From the NCBI RefSeq assembly GCF_000315625.1, contig NW_005434669.1, positions 772,657 through 836,656 of the forward strand: 64,000 nt of DNA. Reading direction: 5' to 3'. How positions within the stretch are numbered: the stretch's first letter is position 1; every line of letters begins with the position of its first letter. Both the position numbers and the translations under genes were made by a program. The stretch is from Guillardia theta CCMP2712 (lineage: Eukaryota; Cryptophyceae; Pyrenomonadales; Geminigeraceae). Below, piece after piece: positions 44,265 to 53,485 of the stretch. Below the pieces are notes generated by a model. The model was given only the letters and a program-made list of their open reading frames with translations. It did no database searches and was not told where the DNA came from.

Positions 44265-46778
44265 ATGGCGGGCCGGGTGTTGATGGTGGCGCTGGTAGCG
44301 CTGACGGCAGGGCAGGGACAAGAGACATGGCTGCATCATGACAGAGCGGATCATCCTGCTCCTCCCTTCTGCCAGCCTCTCCTTCACGCTGAGTGTTCTC
44401 TCCGCTCGGAAGAGGCTCCAGCCCTGCCGTGCCTGCGGGTGGTGGGAGGTAGAGGGAAGTTGAAGCAAATGTCGAAGGGGGCAAAAGTGAGGAGGCAGAA
44501 GAAGAAGAAACAAACTCGGAAACAAAAGAGAGAGGATGAAAGAAAGAAGAGAAAGGAGGAGTTTTCTATGGAGCCAGTGAGGATCGGCGGAGGGCTCGTT
44601 CATCCAACGCGCCTTGGAGGAGTTACGAAGGAAGACGTGAAGGAGACCCTGCAGCAGAAGAAACAGCCTCTCAGCAGGATCAAATCGAGGCTAAAGTTGA
44701 AGCAGCCGACCAAGAAAGCCATGGCGGGGGAGATAGGGCACTATCCGCGGAAAGCAAATTTCATGCCGAAGCGTGACAGGAGGAAACTGAGAAAGTTGCA
44801 AGCCTTGCAAGCACTCAAGCAAAGGAAGGACTCCATCGCGGGGCAGAAAAGGCAAGCAAGTCAGGTTGCCGGGAGGAATGAGGAGGAGGAGGAGGAGGAG
44901 GAGTCTTCAGAGTCAAAGGCAGACGGGTCTGAGCAGGCTGTGGCATCGGACGAGAGTTTGTATGAGGGGGACTTTGAAACTCTTGAGGAGGAGAAAAAGC
45001 ACAGGGAGATGCTTGCTCGCAGATCGCTTCTTTCCGTGCAAGGCAAGGAGGACAGGCTGCAGAGCTTTGTGTCTCAGCAATCAGGTTACCCGCACGGCAA
45101 GAAAGGCTTGCATAGGAACCTTACGCCCGAGAACTTGGCTGAAGCTGGTTTCCGGTACCTGCCAGACTGCGCGGGATCTGATCAGACAGTTTTTGAGCAG
45201 ACGGGAGAGCTGTTCAAGGACTGGCAGAAAGATGATGTGCCGATGCAGATCAGCGTTGGTTTGCTCGAGAACATGTACTGGTCAAAACGATTCTCTTCAA
45301 CCTCGAGCGAGGTAGCGAGACAGATCGAGTTTACGTACAGAGTGCTGGGGAACACAGAGGAGGCAGAGAGATGGCATCGAATCTCACTAGAGGAGGCTCA
45401 AGCGAAGCAGGAAGAAGCTGGAGCAGAAGCTCTTTCAAGACCGGAGAGAGCCCTCGCAATCGCCGATGACGTCATCCGTGACGCCTTAGCCGAGGATGAG
45501 ATGGACAAGGTCTTGAAGGAGAACGCTTTGACTTGGAAGCAGCGCGCACAGCAGCTCACGCAGCTTCCGAAACGGGGAAAGTTTGAGTGGGAGAAGTACA
45601 TGGAGGGGGATGCTTCCAACGCCATCCCGATGGTCACAAACGAGCATACGGAGGGAAGGGAGAGGAAAGCGAGGCCGATCGACCCCCAGGAGTCGATGAT
45701 GCTCAAGGTAATGAAGGAGGACATTTCTCTATCTGTGAATTTCCGCGAGGAGACGGTGCTGCTCAACAACCTCTCCTTCCCCCTGCCTACCTCTGCCCCG
45801 TGCAAGTTCGACGACTTGGAGGTGGAGGGAGATAGGTTAAATGGTGTGAACTTCTCTCAATCGGGCATGCGAGTTGTCAGGGTCGATGTCTCTGCACACC
45901 CCATCGTCCGCTGGGCCACTAATCTCCTCACGGGAGCCGATAAGCGCAAGAGGAGCAGCTGGAGCCTGCGGGTGGTGAAGAACAAGGGAAGGATCGTTGT
46001 GGGCTTTCTTGGGAGCAGCCTGCAGTCCTCCTACAACCTTGAGCTGAACTCTGCCGTGAACGGATTCCTGCTCGACAGCAACGGGAAGGCGGTGCGAACG
46101 TCAGAGGACATCTTGCGCCCTGACAGGCTGGGAGAGAGGCAGATGAATGTGCTCGAGCTTGCAAAGCTCCATCGCAAACTGGTCACAGGAGAGTGCAGGA
46201 GGAACGCGACCGTGATCTCCGTGCGAGAGCCTCCTTCCTCCTCCCCTGATGCCAAGTCGCATCTGGACCTCTCTTTCGGCCAGGACTCCATCATCGTCCT
46301 TACCATCGACCGCCGGAGGCAGCGAGCAAGGATCGACGTTTACAAGTCCCAGCTGCTGGACCATGTGGGAGGGTTGGGACGTGTGTCCACGGGACGACTC
46401 GAGTCGGTCGTCTCCTTCAGGATCCAGGGGGTAGCCAACGACTCTGTGCCGTTCGTGGTCTTGGAGGAGTACGGGGATACTGTTGACCTGATGACGAGGA
46501 GGACCTTCAAGAAGGAGCTTATGCGCATGATCGACCCCTTCTACGTGGGCGGGAGGAAGAGGAGGAAGAGGAGGAGGCTTCCTCCGGTGGACCGAGAGGA
46601 CCTGTACGTGGAGCGGGTGAAGGATGCGATAAAGGAAGAGCGGGCTAGAGGTAAGGCTGCAGGCTTGCTCAAACTCTCGCTGATGTTCTGCTCCGCAGAG
46701 AAAGAAAGGATCAGGCAGATCTTGAGGGAGGACGAGAGCAACGAGCCGGGCGACTATCAGTCAGCGTCCTCGGACTGA
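44265..46778 (+). CDS. Large intron-poor orphan protein with possible signal peptide
   Basis: First ATG at 44265, 837 residues, one exon, surprising beside neighbours with 9-20 exons. The start MAGRVLMVALVALTAGQGQE looks like a signal peptide. A very basic block (KKKKQTRKQKREDERKKRKE, about residues 90-110) and an acidic Glu/Ser run (about 205-225) follow. The middle and C-terminal parts look globular: AEAGFRYLPDCAGSDQTVFE, EVARQIEFTYRVLGNTEEAE (TPR-like), HPIVRWATNLLTGADKRKRS and FRIQGVANDSVPFVVLEEYG. No domain can be named. The basic block could serve RNA or nucleolar binding, in which case the leader would be spurious. Confidence 0.8.
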   Translation: MAGRVLMVALVALTAGQGQETWLHHDRADHPAPPFCQPLLHAECSLRSEEAPALPCLRVVGGRGKLKQMSKGAKVRRQKKKKQTRKQKREDERKKRKEEFSMEPVRIGGGLVHPTRLGGVTKEDVKETLQQKKQPLSRIKSRLKLKQPTKKAMAGEIGHYPRKANFMPKRDRRKLRKLQALQALKQRKDSIAGQKRQASQVAGRNEEEEEEEESSESKADGSEQAVASDESLYEGDFETLEEEKKHREMLARRSLLSVQGKEDRLQSFVSQQSGYPHGKKGLHRNLTPENLAEAGFRYLPDCAGSDQTVFEQTGELFKDWQKDDVPMQISVGLLENMYWSKRFSSTSSEVARQIEFTYRVLGNTEEAERWHRISLEEAQAKQEEAGAEALSRPERALAIADDVIRDALAEDEMDKVLKENALTWKQRAQQLTQLPKRGKFEWEKYMEGDASNAIPMVTNEHTEGRERKARPIDPQESMMLKVMKEDISLSVNFREETVLLNNLSFPLPTSAPCKFDDLEVEGDRLNGVNFSQSGMRVVRVDVSAHPIVRWATNLLTGADKRKRSSWSLRVVKNKGRIVVGFLGSSLQSSYNLELNSAVNGFLLDSNGKAVRTSEDILRPDRLGERQMNVLELAKLHRKLVTGECRRNATVISVREPPSSSPDAKSHLDLSFGQDSIIVLTIDRRRQRARIDVYKSQLLDHVGGLGRVSTGRLESVVSFRIQGVANDSVPFVVLEEYGDTVDLMTRRTFKKELMRMIDPFYVGGRKRRKRRRLPPVDREDLYVERVKDAIKEERARGKAAGLLKLSLMFCSAEKERIRQILREDESNEPGDYQSASSD

Positions 46779-46981
46779 TACGACCGGTGGGCTGCAGTCC
46801 GAACAATCTCAGTCACAATCCCCAGCTGGTAGGCTCGGAGGTGCCTCCTAACAAGACCCAGTGTTCCTGGCTGTTTGACATGGAGTTGCCTTTCACGGCT
46901 CAAGGCCTCAGTTCGATTTTATTCCAACCAGCCTTGAGGGGAACCATGAAAGGTGTCAAGTGAAGACTGGTTGCTGCCAGC

Positions 46982-49750
46982 TCAGACCCATCGCTGGTTC
47001 GAGTTGTAATGGAACGACTTCTTGCGAATCACGTTCTGACAAAGGAACGTCAGGTCTTGCTCCGTCTCCCCACACACAGTCATACATCTTTGCCTTCCTT
47101 TTCCCTTCCTTCCCTCCTCCCTTACTCTCAACCTCCCCCCATCGTCCTCTTGTATCTCTGCAGACCTGCCTCTCTCCCCATCTCTCCCCTTCGCGTGTCA
47201 AGCTCTCCTCTCACCGGGTTGTAGTACGCGGGGCCCGGTGCCACGGTCCTCGCCTTGATGTCCACCTCTCTCTCTGTGCTAGAGACAAACGCCTGTAGCA
47301 GCTGAGTGAGCGAGGAGGAGGAGGAGGAGGAGGATGAGGAGGCGGTGGTGGTGGTGGTGGTGGTGCCTGAGGAGGAGGCGGTTGATGTGGAGGAGGTAGA
47401 GAGACAAGGGCGGAGAGACAGAAGGAAGACTAGGGAAGAGAATAGGAAGGAAGAAGGAAGAGGAGGGAAGAGGAGGAGGGAAGATAGGAGGGAGAAGGCA
47501 CAATGGATGAGGAGACGGAGGAGACGGAGAGGAGGGGGAGGAGGAGGAGTAGTCTTACCGACATCGTCGCCTCCACTTTTTGTGATTGATCCTTGAGCAC
47601 CTGCCGGGAAAGTGAGGAGAGGAAGCGAGAAGAGCAGCAGGGAAGACAAGAGGCAAGAAACGAGGAAGCAAGGCAAGGTAGAAACAATAGAAGAAAGCTC
47701 GAAAAGAAGGCATACGGAGCTGAGGACAAGGAAAGAAGGGAAACCGGGAAGGAAGAAGAGGAGGGCTGGTAAGAGGAGGACGGCAGGTGGATCGTGAAAG
47801 GAAAGAGGCGGGGAGAAGGTGGGGAGGATGGGATATACCTCGTAAGCACCCGGACCAGGTGTTGCTTTGTATTTCTCTGCTGGTTGAGCGAACCTGTGGG
47901 AGGAGGATTAAGAGGTGGAGGGAGAGAGAGGAGAGGGAGTGGAGGAGAGGAGGGAAAGAGGAGGAGTGAGCAGATAGAAAAAACAGATGAAAAAGGGGAG
48001 CAGGTAGGAAGAGAATATGGCAAAATGGAAGCAGGATCACGACGAAGAAACGATTGCATTGGAGTAGGCTGAAGAGTTGGAGAATGAGTTACCGGTCTTG
48101 TTTCGATGGGACAAATGTCGCCGAATGTCGGAGCTAGCGCATGAAACTTGTTACTGCCTTCCTCTTCCCTCCTCTCCTCCAGTAACCATCACCTCTCTCC
48201 CCCCTCCTCCGAGCATCACCTTCTGCAACGAGTATTCTTCGGCGGCCCGAGGGTTGTAGTATCCTGGTCCTGGCTGTTTTGCAGAAGCTGTCACGGGGAT
48301 AACAAAAGATAAGGGAAGAAAGATAGAGACATCATGAAGCTGCGCAGCATGATAAGGGGGAGGGGAGAAGGAGACGCAGGGACGGTCGCGAAGGCTCAAG
48401 GCGAGCAGAAGAGAGAGAAAGAGAGCAAACGATATGAGGGAGGCGAAGAATGAGATGAGAATGTAGATAACGAGGAAAACGATAGATGGGAGAGGAAGAG
48501 GAGGAGGAGGAGGAGGAGGAGGAAGAGGAGGAGGAGGAGGAGGAGGAGGAAGAGGAGGAGGAGGAGGAGGAGGAGGAGGAAGAGGAGGAGGAGGAGGAGG
48601 ATCACCATCATCTCCGGTTTCAGTTGGTTGGGCTTGATATCCACATGAATGCCGAGCGATGGCCCGAGGGAAGGATGCGGTTTGAGAGCGTCAAGAGGAT
48701 TGTCCTGAGATGAAGTGAGAGGAGGGAGAGAGACGGTAAGGAAGTAAGGGAAGGGGGGAGAGGCTGGAAAGACGTGCGAGGAAGAAACAGATGAGGAGGA
48801 AGAAGAGCAGATTGCAGGGATGGATAGAGGAAGAGATGGGATGGAAGAAAGTGAGTCTGCGAAGCAGCAAATGGAGTTGGCGAAAGAGGAGGATAAACGA
48901 GGAGGAGGGAGCAGGAACGGACCCTGCTTGCCCGCATGTAGTCGAATTTCCTTCCAGTGCGACTTCGAAAGGCAGCACTAGGAACCTGAAGGCACGTGAT
49001 GAGTAGAATGTGAGATTACGCAGGATGAGGAGCGAGATAGGAGGGAAGAGGATCGACAAAGAGGAGAAGGATAAAGAGATTGAAGAGGATATGGAGGGGG
49101 AAGGTGGGGGGTGCAAAGCAAAGAAGTAATGACGATGGCCGTACGAGGATGAAGAAGAGGAAAATCCCACATTCCCTCCCTCTCTCTCTCTCCCTCTCCC
49201 TCTCCCTCTCCCTCCCCCTCTCCTCACCTTCTTGTTCAGCTCGTTGAAGGCTCCAGTGATCCTTGCGATACTTTCGTAGTCATACTCTACCGCCACGCGT
49301 CAAGACAATCTGGTAGGACGTTCAACTCACCTCCTGCTCCTTCCCCTGTCCCGTACGCCTGCAGACAAACATCGTGAGGCTTTCACGCTCTCCTCACCCT
49401 TCCCCTCCTCCGTGTTGCCTTCGCCTCCCCACCTTCCTCTTACTTCCCTTTTCTCTTACTTCGCACTGCTCGCCTCCTCCCTCACCTTCTTGAGCTCGTG
49501 GAATCTCTCTGTGCCCGAACTAAAGGGAACTTTCTTCCCAGCATACCGCGGGCTTGTGAGATCGACGCTGGCCTGAGAGAGAAAATTTAGACCATCAGGT
49601 GCACCAGACGAAGGTCAAGGACAGCGCGAAAAATGAAGGAAGAGGAAGGCGAGGATGGCGAGGAGGAGGAGGAGGAGGAGAAAGAGGAGGAGGAGGAGGA
49701 GGAGGAGGAGGAGGAGGAGGAGAAAGAAGAGGAGGAGGTGGTGGAGGAGG

Positions 49751-49801
<51 letters not shown>

Positions 49802-49802
49802 A

Positions 49803-49845
<43 letters not shown>

Positions 49846-51413
49846 AAGGAGCAATGCTTGAGCGGATTGAGGGCATGAATGAGCGGAGGGAATTGTCTTC
49901 CAGCCCTCCCCAACTCACCTCGTACTGCCCTGGGCCGGGCCCGGTCGTGTTGTTGGACCTGCAAGGAGTAAGAGAAGTGAGAGGAGGGGGAATAATTACC
50001 TTCTGCCCTTCACGTAGTCGGGGGACACGATGGGCTGGCAGAAAGCGCGGGAGGCGCCAAAATTGAAGTCCTTCCGTGAATGGACGGCCTGTTGTCGTTT
50101 AATCAACGATAGGACGGACGAAGAGAGAGAAAGAAGAAGAGGACGGAGGGAGAGATGAGCGGTCTTCAGTGTGTTCATGGAGGGGAGAAGAGGAAGAGGA
50201 GGTGGCAAGGATCCAGAACTGGGAAGCGCATGAGGAGCAGGAGGGAGTGATGCGGAGGCTCGGAAGGAGGAGAGGACAAAAAAGAATCATCTGCGTCCTC
50301 GTTTCTCACCAGAAACCCTCGAACGGGGTCATAAGACCCTGGACATGGCGCCGTGGCGCGGCGAGGACGCGAGAATCGTTGCGACTTGCTCACCATGCCT
50401 GTCACAAGCTGAATATCACCCTCGCGTCTACCTTCCCCTTCCATCATTTCACCCTGCACCATCCTTCCTCCCCCCACCCTCCTCCTCCTCTCCCAAGCAT
50501 GATTATCGTCGTAATCATCATTCCCTCACCTGTGTAGCCCTTCACCGACTGAGAGGGATTCGTCTGATTGGTCTGCAGAGACGCGCAATGGTGTCATCAA
50601 AACCCTTCGGAGATCATTCCTCCAGATGAACCGAACCTGCACCCCCAACTTCTACTCCCCTCGTCGTCCTCCTCCCTCTCATTGTATCTATCCTCTCCCC
50701 CCCTCCTCNNNNNNNNNNNNNNNNNNNNNNNNNNNNNNNNNNNNNNNNNNNNNNNNNNNNNNNNNNNNNNNNNNNNNNNNNNNNNNNNNNNNNNNNNNNN
50801 NNNNNNNNTCTACTTCTTCTTTGTCTTCATGCAGTTGCTGTATTACTTGCTCCCTCGTCCTCTCCCATGTCTGCTTCGTCTGTGTTGCTGCTGCACCACC
50901 TGTTTGCTTATCCCTTGGTTAAATGCACTGAACACTACTTTATCCAGCTGATCATAAACTCTATAGTGTGACGTTTCGTTCTTCTTCTTCCCTCTCCTCT
51001 CTCTTCCCAGCCTGTGGTTCTTGCATCTTGCTCGTCACGCCACATTCGCCCCTACGCAACACAATGACTCTTAACCTTCCCGCGCCCCTCCCCCCGCTCC
51101 TCTCTCCTCGCCCTCTTATCCCGGCCCCCGCTATGTGGGAGGTGAGTGAATCGCTACTAAACACGACAGAGATTCTCTAGCTCCTGCGCGTTGTCACCTT
51201 TGGTTTGTAGTACTGCCCTGGTCCTGGCAGCTCGTTCTCCGAGTAGGAGAAGCGATGGGTCCTGGTCCAGAAAGCATCTTTCTCCTTCCCGCCGTCATGC
51301 AGGATCTGCGAGGGGACAGGGTCATGGCAGGATGTTCAATCGCTCCTCCTTACTGTTTCAAACTTGGACGGGATGGAGGCAACCGATCTCTGCCTTGCTA
51401 ACGAAGGGTCCAT
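46982..51413 (-). CDS. Sperm-tail PG-rich repeat (SHIPPO-like) protein
   Basis: ATG at 51413 (MDPSLARQRSVASIPSKFET), TGA at 46982-46984, 15 or more short exons. PG-rich motifs occur in order: ELPGPGQYYKPK (about 51210-51245), TAPCPGSYDPVRGFL (about 50305-50350), TTGPGPGQYE (about 49920), KQPGPGYYNPRAAEEYSLQK (about 48220-48280), KATPGPGAYE (about 47850) and VAPGPAYYNP (about 47220). A flagellar-type ending, KKSFHYNSNQRWV, follows. The family is known from ODF3/STPG proteins, which coat or line axonemal microtubules, so the protein probably serves the cryptophyte flagella. Linking exons include DFNFGASRAFCQPIVSPDYV and YAGKKVPFSSGTERFHELK. A gap of 100 N lies in an apparent intron at 50709-50808, so an exon may be missing. 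Repeat tracts fill several introns. Confidence 0.75.
47311..47372. repeat. GGA/GGT tract in SHIPPO gene
   Basis: GAGGAGG then GGTGGT units next to the exon LLQAFVSSTEREVDIKARTV. Confidence 0.7.
48488..48602. repeat. GGA/GGAAGA tract in SHIPPO intron
   Basis: About 115 bp of GGAGGA with regularly spaced GGAAGA variants, directly beside the exon ending GIHVDIKPNQLKPE. Confidence 0.85.
49661..49850. repeat. GGA tract followed by GAGGAC hexamers in SHIPPO intron
   Basis: GGA trinucleotides (49661-49750), then GAGGAC repeated about 16 times with one variant (GAGAAC near 49800). On the sense strand this is GTCCTC. Confidence 0.9.
50709..50808. other. Assembly gap (100 N)
   Basis: Exactly 100 N, the conventional size for a scaffold gap of unknown length, inside the SHIPPO-like locus. 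Confidence 0.99.
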
Positions 51414-52517
51414 GAAAGCTGCTCGATGTCGCGTCTAGGTGTGCAAGAGCAGAGGCTGGGTCTGGACTCTTATCCAACGAGTGCGAGGAAACGACTAGCC
51501 ATGCTGGGAGAAAGCTTCCGCTGCCGCCTGCTGTGTCAACTATAGAGCCCGCAGTATCTACTCGCTAACACCCAAACTTGACGTTGGACCATAGACCCGT
51601 CAGCTCTTCCTGCAAGCGACAGTCAAGCAGTCCTCTGCTCTCAGCGCTGTGATGCTTGGTTGAAGCTGCATCGATCCCCGATCATCTCCTCCTCCTCATC
51701 TCGCTCGCTCGCTCCGCCGGCTGGCCTGCTCCCTCCTGCGACTGCATCGCCCTAACCGTTTAAAGGTACTCTGAGGCGGACCAAGATTCTTCGGCCAAAT
51801 TTAAAACAATAATAAATTTGCGGCATTTCCCTATGGCTCATTTCTATGTACCGCACAAACAAATATAAATATATATTAAATGGTAATCTTTGAGTACTGA
51901 TTGTCATATATAGCTGAATCTATTAGCTATATGTGTGAATTTTCTATATACAGTCAAAATACTCTGTACTATATAATAACTATTTTTAGAAAGAATCCTG
52001 GAGAGCCTTTTTCGCCTCCTCCTGTAGCTCGACGATTGTGGGGGCGGAGCAAACCTGAACCACCGTCTCTTCCTCCCCCTCCTCCCGCTTCCTGTCTCCC
52101 TCCCTGCCTCCTCCTCCTGCTCCTTATCCTGCTACCGCCTCCTCCTCCTGATCCTGTTCCTGTCTCCTCCATTCCTCCTACTCCTGCCTCCTCCTGCCCC
52201 CCCCCTCCACTGCCCTTACCCCTCCTCCTCCTCCTGCTTCTCCATTTTCTTCTCCTCCTGCTCCTTCTCCTTCACCACTGGCTCAGTGGTTTACAGCCTT
52301 CCTTTCCTTCTCCTCACAGAGGCTCTTCTCCTCATCCTTGGGGAACCGCATGCTATCTACACTCTCACTTTAAGCCTGCTCCTTTCACCCTAGTTTCTAC
52401 AAACTGCACTCTGGATACGTGTTCAGACTGAAAGAGGGGCATTCTCCCAAGTTCTTTTCTTCTTCTTACCTCAGAAGCTCATCTGTATCGAGTCGCTAAC
52501 CTCCTTTGCTCTTGCGA
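51414..52517. promoter_or_regulatory. Divergent spacer with a strongly AT-rich core
   Basis: 51770-51990 is unusually AT-rich (ATATAAATATATATTAAATG and similar) and lies between divergent starts. CT-rich sequence at 52010-52300 encodes nothing credible. Confidence 0.45.
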
Positions 52518-53003
52518 ATGAGCACCCGCTTTCTACACGCCATGGCAAACCACCCAGTAGGAATGGAGGAGGAGTCGACCTTGCTCTCGAGCATCCGGCA
52601 CCGCAGAGGCTGGAATCTCGAGCCCATCTCAGTGCATGACGAGGAAGGGCTGGAAGAGCGAGCATGCGATATGGAGCTGGAGGACGAGTGCAGTCATCGC
52701 GCAGTCGAGTGGGAGGATGGCATGCACAACAGCTCGGGGTACGAGTTCACTCCTAGCACCATCAACTCCGCAAGGGCCCCCGACCCCCAAGAGGCATGTA
52801 TCAACGAGGAGGAAGAGGACGCATTTTGCTGCGAGCGCCTCGTAAAGAGGAGGAGGACGGAGTGCTCAGTGCAGATGGGAGATGAGGGGGTCGTTGATGA
52901 GACCTGGGCTGCCATGCGAAATGCATGGCGCTTGCAGGGGATTTCTGCTTGCTCGCAGTTGAATTCGGCAGGTGATAAACAGCAGTTCAGCGCGCCATCT
53001 TAA
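52518..53003 (+). CDS. Small acidic unknown protein
   Basis: 161 residues from the ATG at 52518 (MSTRFLHAMANHPVGMEEES), single exon. Acidic overall, with a basic NLS-like cluster, LVKRRRTE, near residue 115 and repeated Glu runs (NEEEEDAF). No known domain. The composition suggests a nuclear protein (inference). It converges on USP39 across a 480-bp spacer. Confidence 0.55.
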   Translation: MSTRFLHAMANHPVGMEEESTLLSSIRHRRGWNLEPISVHDEEGLEERACDMELEDECSHRAVEWEDGMHNSSGYEFTPSTINSARAPDPQEACINEEEEDAFCCERLVKRRRTECSVQMGDEGVVDETWAAMRNAWRLQGISACSQLNSAGDKQQFSAPS

Positions 53004-53485
53004 CACTTGAAGTGTACATTTGTATTGGTTTGTAAATCGTGTTGTGAGAATCTTCTTGTACCTCTCTTCTCGTCGTCGTCGGCATCATGATCATCATGGC
53101 TGTCGTCTTTATCATTGTCACCAACAGCAGCAACAGCGTCTCCTGCTACTGCTACGATCGTCTTCGCTTACACGTCATCATCATGGATTGCCAAACAACT
53201 GAACTCGGGCATTAGCCATTCCGACACAACCTCTCCTCTGCCACTTTTTCTCCAGCTGCTGTCTCCTGCTACTGTTCAACATCCAATGAAAATTCACGAT
53301 CGTACACAGCCAGCTAGACGGCGCTTTTTCGTGTAAGAGAACATTTATTGCATTAGCCTCCTGGCTCCCTCCCTTCCAAAGATCGTCTTGGCCTTGTCTC
53401 AGTCTCCACATCCTTTCACCTTCCATCGTCGCCGTCTTCCTCTCCTTCAGTTTGCCTCCTGCCGACGCACTCGTGACTGCCATGT
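53004..53485. other. Convergent 3' spacer
   Basis: CATCAT/GTCGTC-rich and CT-rich sequence with no supported gene. Confidence 0.5.

Noticed and set aside
49599-50066. Open frames full of Gly-Arg, Glu or Ser runs at 48486-48713, 49599-50066 and 54155-54424
   Set aside because: They are translations of trinucleotide and hexanucleotide tracts within introns of minus-strand genes.
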